The notes: generated from the sequence alone by a model not told the origin. DNA of 64,000 bases from Phenylobacterium sp. (GCF_030646615.1 NZ_JAUSLG010000011.1:1-64000); one strand, 5' to 3'; numbered from the stretch's first letter, positions 54,993-64,000 are shown. Program-made: numbers and translations.

Positions 54993-56216
54993 ATGGGTCG
55001 GACCTTTTATCTTACGGGCCAGAGAACATTCTCGAACCGCGGCTGCGAGGCGATTGTCAGGTCGACGGTGGACATCCTCACAAAGTCGCTGGGTGAGAGC
55101 CGTTTTCTCGTACCGTCCGACGATCCCGGACTTGACGCGCGTCAGTGGCCCGAGAGTCGGGAACTGGGCGTGGAGTTTGTCGGCTCCGGCGCGCAGCCCC
55201 GGACCCAACGGCTGTGGCAGGAGGTGCTGGGGCGATTTCCGGCTCTCCAGGCCCAGCCCTGGCCCTTTCCCATCAGCCATGAGGTGTCGGCGGGGATAGA
55301 CAGCAGTGATGCGGTCATTTCCGTGGGCGGCGACATGTATTCGCTCGACTACAGATTTCCGATCCGGGTCATGTCCCACGACGCCGCGGCGATGAACAAG
55401 GGCAAGCCCACCTTCCTCTGGGGCGCGTCCGTAGGACCCTTCTCCAAGACGCCGGCCTTTGAACCGACGGCCCTTCGTCATCTGGCTCGAATGCAGGACC
55501 TGTTCATCAGAGACGAGCTTACGGCCAAGTACCTGGAGGATCATGGCCTCAAGAACGTCACGCGGGTGTCCGATCCGGCCTTTGTTCTCAAGCCCGCGAC
55601 GTCCGTGGAGATCGATCTCCCGCCCGGGTCCAGGGTCCTGGGGCTCAATATCAGCCCATTGGTCGAGGCCGACCGAGCCGCCCAGGGGCGAGACAGTCTT
55701 GTGGAGGTCGCGCAGGCCTATGTGAAAACCGTCCTGCGGGAGACGGATTTCGGCGTCGTGCTGATCCCCCATGTCTTTCCCCTTTCAGGGCAGGGGGTGA
55801 ATGATGATCGCAAGGTGCTGAGGGCGGTCTATCAGGCCTTCAAGGACGAAGACCGGGTGAGGCTCGTGGACGCCCAGCTGAACGCAAGTCAGCTGAAGGC
55901 CATCATCGCCGCCTGCAATATGTTCGTCGGCGCCCGCACGCACGCCACCATCGCGGCCATGTCGTCGGGTCGCCCGACCATCTCCCTGTCCTATAGCGTG
56001 AAGGCGCGGGGCATTAACCGTGACGCCTTCGGCCACGAGGACCTGGTGCTCGACGCGCGAAAGGTGACGGCCGACGAGCTGTGGGCGCTGACGGCGCACA
56101 TGGCGTCACAGGAGCAGGACCTTGGACAGGCGCTGGCCGCCCGCCTTCCGGGACTCCGGGCGCGGGCGCAGTCGGCGGGCCTGCGGGTGGCCGAAGCGCT
56201 TGGCGCCGGGCGCTAA
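54993..56216 (+). CDS. Polysaccharide pyruvyl transferase (first copy)
   Basis: A 407-residue CsaB/PS_pyruv_trans-type enzyme transferring pyruvate ketal from PEP to a glycan hydroxyl pair. It shows TFSNRGCEAIVRSTVDIL, DAVISVGGDMYSLDY, LGLNISPL and MFVGARTHATIAAMSSGRPTISLSYSVKARG (the conserved R-x-H region near the end). It starts directly after the nitroreductase stop, and its TAA overlaps the flippase ATG by one base. Confidence 0.9.
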   Translation: MGRTFYLTGQRTFSNRGCEAIVRSTVDILTKSLGESRFLVPSDDPGLDARQWPESRELGVEFVGSGAQPRTQRLWQEVLGRFPALQAQPWPFPISHEVSAGIDSSDAVISVGGDMYSLDYRFPIRVMSHDAAAMNKGKPTFLWGASVGPFSKTPAFEPTALRHLARMQDLFIRDELTAKYLEDHGLKNVTRVSDPAFVLKPATSVEIDLPPGSRVLGLNISPLVEADRAAQGRDSLVEVAQAYVKTVLRETDFGVVLIPHVFPLSGQGVNDDRKVLRAVYQAFKDEDRVRLVDAQLNASQLKAIIAACNMFVGARTHATIAAMSSGRPTISLSYSVKARGINRDAFGHEDLVLDARKVTADELWALTAHMASQEQDLGQALAARLPGLRARAQSAGLRVAEALGAGR

Positions 56217-57694
56217 TGAAGCTCGCAGAGCGCTCCGCGCGTAGCGCACTTTGGTTGGTGGCTCGCTTTGGCGGCCGCCAGGCGGCCAATACCGGGGCGT
56301 TCTTTATTATCGCGGCCATTATCGGGCCTGAAGACCTGGGCGCGGCGTCGATCGCGGTGGCCATCGCGGTCCTTCTGCGCGGGCTGGTGACCCGCGGCTT
56401 GCGCGACTACGTGATCCAGTCGAAGACCCTGACCACCGAGATCACCTCGACGGCGTTCTGGACCAACACCTTGCTGGGCCTCGTCCTGGCGGGCGGGGTT
56501 GTGGCCCTGTCGTCTCTGGCTGGGGTTCTGTTCGGCGCCACGTCGATCATTTCATATGTCCAGGTCACGGCCGGCGTGGTCCTGATCGGCGCCATCTCGT
56601 CGATCCAGGAAGCGCTCATCGAGCGCGACTTCCGGCACCGCATTCTCACCGCGGCTCAGCTGGTGGCCTCGGTGCTGGCGGCCACGTCCGCGGTCATCCT
56701 GGCGATCGCCGGCGCCGGGGGCTGGGCCGTGGTCGCGCTGAGCTTCATCGAAGCTCTGGGCATGTTCTTCGTGGTCCTGGTGCTCGGGCGGTGGCGACCG
56801 GCGATGATCCTGAACGTGGCCCAGGCGAGGGAGCAGATCACCTTCGCCATGCCGATCATGCTCAGCGCGACGATCTCCGGCGGCTATATGAGGATCGCCC
56901 AGCTCATCGTCGGGGCGATGGTGGGGGTTAACGCCGCCGCCCAGTTCCGCGTCGGCAGCCAGGTGAATCAGTTCCTCACCCAGGCCGTCGTATCCCCGAT
57001 CAATCAGATGCTCCTGCCCACCTTCGCCCGCTCGAAGGCCGGCGCCGACCAGAAGTTCGTCAAGGCGCTGAGCGTCTACGCCGCCGTGGTCTGTCCGGTG
57101 TTCCTCGGCGCCGCGGCGATCGCGCCGATCGCGATCTATGAAGTCATGGGCGCCGAATGGAGAGACGCGGCCGTCATCTCCTCGATACTCTGCCTGGGGA
57201 TATTCTCGTCATTGATCGGGCCGGTGCTCTATCCCCTGCTGATCGTCGAGGGCTCGGCGGGGCTGGCGGCGCGACTGAGCATCAAGGGCGCCCTTTTCAG
57301 CCTGGTCACCACCTCGATCGGGGCGATGTTCGGCATCTACTTCGCCGCCGTGGGCTTTGTCGCCCGCGGCGCCTTCTCCATCCCCGCCAGCGCCTTCCTC
57401 GCCCGCCGCGTCATCGGAGTGCCCCTGCGCGCCACGGTGGGCGCCATTGCGCCGTTCGCCCTGCCGGCCCTGTTGATGTCGGCCGTGGTCTGGGGGGGTG
57501 TGGTCGCCCTGGACGCTGCGCCGGCCTGGGTTCGCCTGTGCGCCGGGGTCCCGGTCGGGGTTCTGATCTACGCCCTCTCCGTCCGGTTTATCGTGCCGAT
57601 CGCGGCGCCTGGCGCCTATGGCGCCCTGGTTGAGGGGACGCCGCCCATCTTGCGGCGGTTCCTGAGGGCCCGCCCGAAGGGCGCGCAAATCTGA
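56216..57694 (+). CDS. Wzx-type oligosaccharide flippase
   Basis: A 492-residue MOP-superfamily exporter with about 12-14 transmembrane helices. It would flip the undecaprenyl-linked repeat unit across the inner membrane. It begins KLAERSARSALWLVARFGGRQAANTGAFFIIAAI and has REQITFAMPIMLSATISGGYMRIAQLIVG. The ATG overlaps the stop of the pyruvyltransferase (TAATG). It lies just upstream of the polymerase, which is the classical Wzx-Wzy order. Confidence 0.9.
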   Translation: MKLAERSARSALWLVARFGGRQAANTGAFFIIAAIIGPEDLGAASIAVAIAVLLRGLVTRGLRDYVIQSKTLTTEITSTAFWTNTLLGLVLAGGVVALSSLAGVLFGATSIISYVQVTAGVVLIGAISSIQEALIERDFRHRILTAAQLVASVLAATSAVILAIAGAGGWAVVALSFIEALGMFFVVLVLGRWRPAMILNVAQAREQITFAMPIMLSATISGGYMRIAQLIVGAMVGVNAAAQFRVGSQVNQFLTQAVVSPINQMLLPTFARSKAGADQKFVKALSVYAAVVCPVFLGAAAIAPIAIYEVMGAEWRDAAVISSILCLGIFSSLIGPVLYPLLIVEGSAGLAARLSIKGALFSLVTTSIGAMFGIYFAAVGFVARGAFSIPASAFLARRVIGVPLRATVGAIAPFALPALLMSAVVWGGVVALDAAPAWVRLCAGVPVGVLIYALSVRFIVPIAAPGAYGALVEGTPPILRRFLRARPKGAQI

Positions 57695-57836
57695 CCCCAG
57701 CAGGCCGCGGTGCGCGCCTTGCGCCGGCGATCCCTGAGAGGGGCCTCGCCAGGGCGAGCGCTACAGCGGAAAAACTGGACCTGGACTAGGGGCGACCTGT
57801 ATCAACGGGGCGAAATACGGCATCCTGGAATTCCGG

Positions 57837-59324
57837 TTGCTGGCCCCGCAACGCTTTCGCCACCTCCGGGTGGCTGCTTGGAGTGGTTTCTTGGCGAGGC
57901 ATGTTCTAACAGCCATTTCGTTGCTGAGTATCCTTGCTGGATTTGCGCTGGTCTTCTTCGGCCTCGTAACGCCCAACGGAGAACGCCACGTGGTGTTTGG
58001 CCTGGGGATACTGGCGCCGGGGGCTTTCGGCCTGCCGGTCATTCTTTCGCGGCGGCCTCTGTCCTTCATCGAGCCCACCTTCCTCCTTCTGCCCTCGATA
58101 ATTGTGGGAACAACCCTGGGGGCGAGCTTTATCGCCTATGGAACGGGACCGCGGTGGGACTTTGTCACGAATGGAGAGCCCTATGCCCACTTCATCAATG
58201 GGGGGATCTGGATACTTGTATCCCTGACCCTGGTGGGGATCGGCAGCTGCCTTCCGACCGCTCGCATACGCCTGGAAGAGATCAGACTCTTCCAGGACAT
58301 CAGTGTCTCGCCCTCGCGGCTCACTGCAATCATCACCGTCGCCATTCCCCTGGTCTGGATCATGTCGGGCTTTCTCGCCGTCGGCGCCGTCGGCGGCGAC
58401 CTTGATGCGATCTCGCGGAAGCGCGATCTGGAGAGCGGCGACCAGGGCCTGGTCAGGGTGGTGTCCGCCCTGAACGTGGCGATCGTCACCTTTGTCGCCG
58501 CTGCGGCCTTCTCGATCTATCGCCGCATGCCGCTCAATGTCGCGGCGGCGCTGGTGGTGCTGATTGCCGGCAGCGTCCTGATCCCCTTTGTCACCAGCCA
58601 CCGCGGGCAGGTGATGAACACCTTCATCGCCCTGTTCATCATCGCCATGGTCTATGAGCGGCTGAAGCTTCGCACCCTTGTCACCTATGCCGTCGTGGTG
58701 CTGCTGGCCTTCTCGGCGATGACGTCGTTGCGTCAGGCCGCGCAGGGCGGCGAGTTGTCGCGTCGGGTGGATTCTTTCAACAACCCCATTGTCGCCCTCG
58801 GCGCCGCCGGAAACGGCCTGTCCATCGCTGGCACCTCCCACATCCTGGGCAATGTGCCCGAGCGGATGGATTACCTGTATGGCTCCTCCTTCTTCAGCTG
58901 GGTCACCTTCCCGATCCCCCGCTCCCTGTGGCCCAACAAGCCGGACGTCAGTCTGGGCAAGATGGTGAAGGAGCAGGTGCTCGGTCAGACGACGCGACTG
59001 ACCGGCCGGCCGCCCAGCTTTATGGCCGAGGGTTACATGAACTTCGGCATCTTCGGATATCTGATCGTATCGCTGCTGTTTGGCGCCCTGACCCGCGTGG
59101 TTTGGAACACCTTCAGGCCACTTTTAGCGAACAATAAAATTGCCACTGTATTCTATATATCCCTAATGCCCTTCATCTATGGATTGATGAACGGGAACCT
59201 ATCTCGAATCATTGTTCTGATGCTGTTGGCTTTGACGCCTCTGTTAGTTGTCGCCTACCTTCTGCGCTATCTGGTCGTAGGTCGTCGTCGACCTGCCTTT
59301 AAGCTTGAGGGGCGTCGGCTTTGA
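57837..59324 (+). CDS. Wzy-type O-antigen/EPS polymerase
   Basis: A 495-residue polytopic membrane protein with about 11-12 helices and a large periplasmic loop around residues 330-380 (FSWVTFPIPRSLWPNKPDVSLG, the PRxxWPNKP motif seen in oligosaccharide-repeat polymerases). It would join lipid-linked repeat units in the periplasm. The start is uncertain: TTG at 57837 has only a weak upstream site, and a GTG about 30 bp in is an alternative. A 142-bp gap separates it from the flippase, and it overlaps the GT2 gene by four bases (TTGA). Confidence 0.85.
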   Translation: MLAPQRFRHLRVAAWSGFLARHVLTAISLLSILAGFALVFFGLVTPNGERHVVFGLGILAPGAFGLPVILSRRPLSFIEPTFLLLPSIIVGTTLGASFIAYGTGPRWDFVTNGEPYAHFINGGIWILVSLTLVGIGSCLPTARIRLEEIRLFQDISVSPSRLTAIITVAIPLVWIMSGFLAVGAVGGDLDAISRKRDLESGDQGLVRVVSALNVAIVTFVAAAAFSIYRRMPLNVAAALVVLIAGSVLIPFVTSHRGQVMNTFIALFIIAMVYERLKLRTLVTYAVVVLLAFSAMTSLRQAAQGGELSRRVDSFNNPIVALGAAGNGLSIAGTSHILGNVPERMDYLYGSSFFSWVTFPIPRSLWPNKPDVSLGKMVKEQVLGQTTRLTGRPPSFMAEGYMNFGIFGYLIVSLLFGALTRVVWNTFRPLLANNKIATVFYISLMPFIYGLMNGNLSRIIVLMLLALTPLLVVAYLLRYLVVGRRRPAFKLEGRRL

Positions 59325-60241
59325 AAGTCACGGTCGCCATCACGACGTACAATCGTCCTGACATGCTGAGGCGCGCGATCGCCAGCGTCGTTCGTCAGAC
59401 CTACGGGGATCTTGAGATCCTGGTCTGCGATGACGCCTCATCCTACGACGTCGCAGGCGTGCTGGCCGAGTTCGATGACCCGAGACTCGCCCTGGTCGCC
59501 GCGGCGAAGAATGGCGGCATTGTCGCCAACCGAAACCGCGCGCTTCAGTCGGCGACGGGGGACTTTTTCTGTTTCCTCGACGACGATGACATCTATCTTC
59601 CGGAAAAGGTGGAGCGGTGTCTGGCCGAGGCCATCTCACACCCCGGCGACATTGTCTTTTCGCAGATCACCTATGTGAAGGGCGACAGAACCTGGCAGGC
59701 GCCGGCCGACGGACCGCGGGACGGGGAGCCGTACGGCGACTACACCTTTCTCAGGGGCGGCCTGATCCATCTCAGCGCCTGTCTCTTTCCCGCGGCCCTG
59801 GGCCGGGCGGTGGGGTTCGGGGAAGGCCTGCGGCGCCATGAGGACTTCGACTTCCTGGCGCGGATGACCGCCGGGGGCGCCCGGCTGGTCTTTCTGCCCC
59901 GGGCCCTGGCGGTCCTTGACCTCACCCTGAGCGGCGGGCGGTTTCGCCGTAGCGACAAGTATCAGGAGACCCTGCAGGCGTTCGAGGTCATCAGCCCGCT
60001 TCTGAGCGAGCGGGCGCGGCTGGCCTTCCTCGCACGCCTGGGGGCGCCGAAATATGCCGCGGCCGGCCTGAGGTGGCGGGCCGTGGGGCTGGTCTTGAAC
60101 GCCTATCGCGGGGGGGCCCTGAGGCCACGGAACGCCGCGAAGCTGCTGTTGAAGGCCTTGGCTCCGCTGTCGCTCGCCAACCTTGGGGGGCGGGAGCAAA
60201 GCCCGAAAACCTACGGCGAACTACTGAGCGCTGTGAGCTGA
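59321..60241 (+). CDS. Family 2 glycosyltransferase
   Basis: A 306-residue GT-A enzyme. It begins VTVAITTYNRPDMLRRAIASVVRQTYGDLEILVCDDAS, and FCFLDDDDIYLP supplies the DxD metal site. RRHEDFDFLARM is the usual acceptor/catalytic region. TTG start overlaps the polymerase stop. It builds the repeat unit on the cytoplasmic face. Confidence 0.92.
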   Translation: MKVTVAITTYNRPDMLRRAIASVVRQTYGDLEILVCDDASSYDVAGVLAEFDDPRLALVAAAKNGGIVANRNRALQSATGDFFCFLDDDDIYLPEKVERCLAEAISHPGDIVFSQITYVKGDRTWQAPADGPRDGEPYGDYTFLRGGLIHLSACLFPAALGRAVGFGEGLRRHEDFDFLARMTAGGARLVFLPRALAVLDLTLSGGRFRRSDKYQETLQAFEVISPLLSERARLAFLARLGAPKYAAAGLRWRAVGLVLNAYRGGALRPRNAAKLLLKALAPLSLANLGGREQSPKTYGELLSAVS

Positions 60242-60295
60242 AACCTAATTTAAGGGCAGGACTACAGCGCCCGTAACGACCTGGGGGAAGCAGCC

Positions 60296-61333
60296 GTGGC
60301 AGACAGGGATAACTACTGGGACGCCATCAAGGGGTGGAGTATACTTGCTGTCGTCGGAATTCATGCCCTCAATATTCCCGGCCAGATGGGTGAGCAGACG
60401 TTTGCCTTCCAGTTTGCGCTTCTGATCCGCCAATTCATAAATTTTGCTGTGCCGATGTTTCTTGCTCTGGCTGGTTACATGGCTGGCGGTAGGGCGGTAA
60501 TTCAGTCCGGTGAGTTCATATCCTCGCGGCTCAAGCGGCTATTGCCGCCATACCTTCTTTGGACCTTTGTCTATGTCGGCCTTGGCCGGCCGGAGGATCT
60601 ATTATCTCCGAACGTGTTGGCCGCCGACATATTCATGGGTGAGGGGATCGGAGTTGGCTACTTCGTAATCGTTCTGGCTCAGATGGTCGTGTTGACCCCT
60701 TTAATCTCTAAAGTCTCAAGCGTAAGGGGACACGCGCTGATAATGGCAGGCGGTGCGCTTGCGGGGTTAGTCACCAGCTACGTATTCCAGCTGTTTCTGG
60801 TCGACCATCCCCTGTCGAGTTTTCCGGCGAACGCGCTGCCGTTCTGGGTATGGTACCCGTTCTATCATTTTGGCTTCGTCGCTCGTCGGTATCACCTTCC
60901 GGAGTCGAAATTTTTACAGCGCTGGCTACCTCTATTGTGGTGCGGATGGCTTCTCTGCGTTGGCCTCAGTTGGCTTGAGGGCCAAGCTCTGACGGCGGCG
61001 GACGCGGCAAAGTTCGGGATGTCCCAAACGAAGGCGACCAGCCTCTTGGCCTCAGGAGCGCTTTTCCTGGCGCTTCTAGGGGCGACCGCTTCGCTCCGAA
61101 AGTACCAGTTCAGAGGGTGGGCCTGGATCGGCCGCAACTCTTACTTCATCTACCTCACCCACCTGCTGGTTTTCGCTGTTATAGCGAAGGTCTGGTCCAG
61201 GGGGGGATTGGAGATGAATCCTGTTTTCTACAGCATTCTATTAGTGCCATTGACTGTAGCAGTTTGCTCAACCGGACTATTTGTAGCCAAGCGCATCCTT
61301 CCGCCAGCGGTACAGAGAATTGTGACCGGCTGA
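60296..61333 (+). CDS. Acyltransferase family 3 protein of the polysaccharide locus
   Basis: A 345-residue membrane acyltransferase (O-acetylase type). The catalytic segment YWDAIKGWSILAVVGIHALNIPG carries the His; FAVPMFLALAGYMAGG and SRLKRLLPPYLLW follow. About ten TM helices are visible. It is not closely like the two paralogues at 23 and 33 kb. The GTG start follows GGGGGAAG. It is AT-richer than the surrounding genes, which suggests transfer. It probably acetylates the polysaccharide. Confidence 0.88.
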   Translation: MADRDNYWDAIKGWSILAVVGIHALNIPGQMGEQTFAFQFALLIRQFINFAVPMFLALAGYMAGGRAVIQSGEFISSRLKRLLPPYLLWTFVYVGLGRPEDLLSPNVLAADIFMGEGIGVGYFVIVLAQMVVLTPLISKVSSVRGHALIMAGGALAGLVTSYVFQLFLVDHPLSSFPANALPFWVWYPFYHFGFVARRYHLPESKFLQRWLPLLWCGWLLCVGLSWLEGQALTAADAAKFGMSQTKATSLLASGALFLALLGATASLRKYQFRGWAWIGRNSYFIYLTHLLVFAVIAKVWSRGGLEMNPVFYSILLVPLTVAVCSTGLFVAKRILPPAVQRIVTG

Positions 61334-61486
61334 GGCCTGGGAACAGGTCTGAATGGGAGGGCTGCCAGCGGCCCAGCATGACACGGCTGAACTGGCGCTC
61401 TCCAATAATGCGCCGCTGGCAGAGCGTGCGGCTACTGCGCAGGTTAAGTTCCCTTCAGAAACTCAACGGGCCAGTTCCTAGCCCGG

Positions 61487-62311
61487 CTAGCACGAGGACA
61501 GGCGCGCATCACGATAGGCGCCGTGGTCGGCCTCGGTGAGGCTTGCCTGCAGCCATTGGACGGTATCGTCGTCCAGGATGACGGGCGTGTTCTTCGCCAC
61601 GGGCAGGAGCCACTGCTTCAGGCGGTCTCGGGTCTGGGAGTTGAGCAGGGGCTTGATGTGGTCGAGATAGAGGCCAGACCGCATGAGGCCCCGCCAGGCC
61701 CCTTTCGCGACGGGCTTCTGGGCCGAGGCGTTGCGGGCGCCGCCGAACGCCGTGGGGAGGCCGGCCTCATCCAGGCCGAGGAACTCGGCCACCTGGGCAA
61801 GGGTCCCGGCGCGGTCCTGGACATAGTCTTCAAACCTCAGACACAGGATATGGCTTGAATCGAGTTCCGCCCGCCAAGGTTCGAGCTGATAATCGTATCG
61901 GCTGAACGCCACATAGCGGGGGTCTTCGCGCACGGCGATGTCGAACGGGCGGGCCTCCAGACCCAGCCCGACCTCATGCTGATACTGGCTCACGATCCGT
62001 TTGATGGGATCGCGCATAATATAGATGACCTTGAGATCCGGGCCGAGGAGGCGGGCGGCGGTCTTGGCCACGCCCTCATGCTCCGGCCGCTTGGCATAGG
62101 CGGTGGAGGCTTCCCCGATCCGTTGCCCGGGCTGGGCGGCGCGGAAGCTCCGTTCATATCGCTCAAGGCCGCCGGGGGCATCGATATGCAGCAGGCCCTC
62201 GGGCTCCTTCTGGGAGGACATGCAGACCCCCGGGTGCTGGCCGAGGTCGTCGTAGAGAGTGGTGGTCCCCGCCTTCATCGCCCCGATAATAAGAAAATGG
62301 GGTAGGGGCAT
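61487..62311 (-). CDS. Sulfotransferase
   Basis: A 274-residue PAPS-dependent sulfotransferase. The 5'-phosphosulfate loop is IIGAMKAGTTTLYDDLGQHPG, and the 3'-phosphate motif is VIYIMRDPIKRIVSQYQHEVGLG. DYVQDRAGTLAQVAEFLGL is the usual C-terminal region. It would sulfate a sugar hydroxyl, giving an anionic polymer. It is minus-strand within a plus-strand cluster. The upstream region is shared with the second pyruvyltransferase. Confidence 0.92.
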   Translation of the reverse strand: MPLPHFLIIGAMKAGTTTLYDDLGQHPGVCMSSQKEPEGLLHIDAPGGLERYERSFRAAQPGQRIGEASTAYAKRPEHEGVAKTAARLLGPDLKVIYIMRDPIKRIVSQYQHEVGLGLEARPFDIAVREDPRYVAFSRYDYQLEPWRAELDSSHILCLRFEDYVQDRAGTLAQVAEFLGLDEAGLPTAFGGARNASAQKPVAKGAWRGLMRSGLYLDHIKPLLNSQTRDRLKQWLLPVAKNTPVILDDDTVQWLQASLTEADHGAYRDARLSSC

Positions 62312-62556
62312 TTAAAAAAATCTCCGGGGCGGAAAACGGAAACATATATTCTCTTTCACGGCCACGCTGTAAAGAGGTATTGCTCTGGTTAGACCTTCCG
62401 TCATGAGGCGCCATTGCTGAAGATAATGGCCCCAGATTGAGCCCTTCAAGGGTTCGCCTGTATATCTCCAATTGAGAGCCGGACGAGTAACAATGTTCTA
62501 CTGGGTTGCGCTGCGGCATCGGAGGCGCGGCGGTTCGAGCGCCGCAGCCACGCCAG

Positions 62557-63675
62557 ATGAGTGAACCGACTGGCGCCGTGGCGGGCGGGCGCGCCGTCCT
62601 GTTTGGCTATCTGGGTGGCGAGAACCTGGGGGATGACGCCATGTTGGCCGGGCTGCTCAGCCTGGTTCGACCCGAGGTGCAGGTGACGATCCTCGCCCGC
62701 GACCCCTCCGCCGTCGACGTCGGGTCGAGGGCCGGGGTTTCGGTGGTGAAGGCGAGCCTGCCCAACGCCCTGCGGGCGATCCTGGCCAGCGATTTCGTCG
62801 CGCGGGTGGGGGGGACCTCGTTCCATGATGAATATGAGGGCGTGTCCCATCGCACCATATTCCTGCGCTATTTGAAGCTCTGCGGGCTCTATGCGGCGCC
62901 CAGGCTGCTGGGCAAGAAGGTCTCGGCGATCGGGATTGGCGCGGGCCGGATCACCACCTGGTATACGCGCCTGTTGTCGAAGATCGCCATGAGCTGCTGC
63001 GCGGTGCTCGTCGTTCGGGATGAGCAGTCCCTCCGCCTGTTGAGGGCGGCGGGCCACGCGCAGGCGGTCCTCGGGGTGGATCTGGCCTATGCGCTGCGGC
63101 CGGGCGGGCGTCAGCGGCCCGGGCTCGCCCCTGACTCCGAGGTCGGCCGGATCGGCGTCTCGACCATCGATCTGTCGCCCTATGGCCTGGTGGCGGACAA
63201 TGGGGCGTTCTGGCGCGAGCTGGGCGTGGCGCTCGCCGGCCGGTATCCCGCCGCCGAGTTCAGCATCTATGCGTTCAAGGACAACGAAAAGGAGTCGGAT
63301 CTCGAGAGCTCCGACATACTGGCGGGGTCTTTAGGCGCGGCCGGCGCGGGGAGCCGTATCGTCAAGAGATCTATTGGTCTGGCAGCCCTAATGGAGGACA
63401 TGTCGCGCTGCGACATCGTCGTCGCTAGTCGGTACCATTCGGCGATACTGGCGTCGTTACATAACGTGCCGATGATGATCATTCCATATAATGAAAAGTT
63501 GCAGCACTTCGTCGATGACCACGGCCTGGGGCGCAACTGCATCATCGACATGGCGCATCCCAATGAGTCTGTCCGCCGGGCGACGCCGGCCGATGTTGAC
63601 CTGGATAGCGATGAGTTCGCCGCGAGATATGGGCGTATGCGGGCGGCCGTGACGCAGGCTTTCGAGCGGCCGTAA
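62557..63675 (+). CDS. Polysaccharide pyruvyl transferase (second copy)
   Basis: A 372-residue CsaB-like enzyme, distinct from the copy at 54993. It has RAVLFGYLGGENLGDDAMLAGLLSLV, GIGAGRITTWYTRLLSKIAM, VGRIGVSTIDLS and VASRYHSAILASLHNVPMMIIPYNEK. ATG at 62557 is chosen; a TTG at 62506 adds non-homologous residues. Two pyruvylation enzymes imply two pyruvylated sites or two polymers. Confidence 0.88.
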   Translation: MSEPTGAVAGGRAVLFGYLGGENLGDDAMLAGLLSLVRPEVQVTILARDPSAVDVGSRAGVSVVKASLPNALRAILASDFVARVGGTSFHDEYEGVSHRTIFLRYLKLCGLYAAPRLLGKKVSAIGIGAGRITTWYTRLLSKIAMSCCAVLVVRDEQSLRLLRAAGHAQAVLGVDLAYALRPGGRQRPGLAPDSEVGRIGVSTIDLSPYGLVADNGAFWRELGVALAGRYPAAEFSIYAFKDNEKESDLESSDILAGSLGAAGAGSRIVKRSIGLAALMEDMSRCDIVVASRYHSAILASLHNVPMMIIPYNEKLQHFVDDHGLGRNCIIDMAHPNESVRRATPADVDLDSDEFAARYGRMRAAVTQAFERP

Positions 63676-63688
63676 GGGGGAATTAGAG

Positions 63689-64000
63689 ATGAATGTACTG
63701 TCGGTGATCCATGCGCCCGAATGGGGCGGCATCCACACGATCATGGAAAGGGTCGCGCCGCTCTGCGAAGCCCGAGGCTGGCGGTGGACGGTGGTCCTGC
63801 CAAAAACGGGACGGGACAATGGACGTGAGCGACTTGAGAAGTCGGGCGTCCGCGTGGCCGAAATTCCGCTGCGGCGGATCCGGAAGACCTTGAATCCCCT
63901 CGTCCAACTGCAGTTTCTGCTGACGATCCCGCTGGATATTTTCCGTCTGTGCCGGCTTATCCGGACGGAAGATATCGAGATCGTGCAGGTCTGCGGTCTG
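63689..64000 (+). CDS. Family 4 glycosyltransferase (N-terminal part, runs off the window)
   Basis: The first 104 residues of a GT-B glycosyltransferase: VLSVIHAPEWGGIHTIMERVAPLCEARGW is the nucleotide-sugar/acceptor Gly-rich start of GT4 enzymes, and KSGVRVAEIPLRRI follows. AAGGGGGAATTAGAG precedes the ATG. It starts 13 bp after the pyruvyltransferase stop, so it continues the same operon. Confidence 0.82.
   Translation, partial: MNVLSVIHAPEWGGIHTIMERVAPLCEARGWRWTVVLPKTGRDNGRERLEKSGVRVAEIPLRRIRKTLNPLVQLQFLLTIPLDIFRLCRLIRTEDIEIVQVCGL

Overview
The window is high-GC DNA from an alphaproteobacterium, most likely Caulobacterales (Caulobacter/Phenylobacterium type). The evidence is: an F1FO-ATPase zeta inhibitor (DUF1476), a DUF1153 protein of the SciP family, CtrA-type operators (TTAA-N7-TTAA and TTAACCAT half-sites), a large TonB-dependent receptor, a PurL/PurQ/PurS purine system, and many GTG/TTG starts with 4-bp start/stop overlaps. 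The genus is inferred from gene content, not from a marker gene.

Layout. 1-9.8 kb: the N-terminal part of an RTX protein (minus), an LLM flavin oxidoreductase, a serine hydrolase, a CinA-C amidase, a TonB receptor, a DUF3606 protein, a DUF3429 membrane protein, aquaporin Z and a DUF3313 lipoprotein. 9.8-22.5 kb: purL; two REP-like palindromes; a CtrA-type inverted repeat upstream of a secreted repeat protein; an ArsO-like monooxygenase; an iron module (DUF3649-PepSY-DUF3325) divergent from a truncated haemoglobin; a drug-efflux MFS; and the operon purC-purS-lipoprotein-purQ, in which purQ has an in-frame TAG at codon 111. 22.7-43.9 kb: ATPase zeta, two paralogous acyltransferases, a CPA2 antiporter, purB, two tandem spinster-type MFS genes, a GST, an MliC-like lipoprotein, radC, a LytTR regulator, a CurA-type reductase, map, an autotransporter, sfsA, a CinA-N protein, and a coupled operon wHTH-unknown-DUF1153.

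44.3-64 kb is mainly a surface-polysaccharide locus. It encodes GT4, GT2, WecG-type and partial GT4 glycosyltransferases, methyltransferases, a prenyltransferase/squalene-cyclase-like toroid protein, a UDP-sugar epimerase, a mannose-1-phosphate guanylyltransferase/AGE-epimerase fusion, two pyruvyltransferases, a nitroreductase-like protein, a Wzx-type flippase, a Wzy-type polymerase, an acyltransferase and a sulfotransferase. Together these fit a Wzx/Wzy-type, probably pyruvylated, acylated and sulfated, exopolysaccharide or capsule. A perfect CtrA box stands between this locus and the SciP-like operon.

The most striking element is a tRNA-Leu(UAA) gene at 49927-50235, split in the anticodon by a 222-nt group I intron whose P, Q, R and S core elements are all readable. 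The in-frame stop in purQ and the pairing of CtrA-type sites with a SciP-like operon are the next most notable points.
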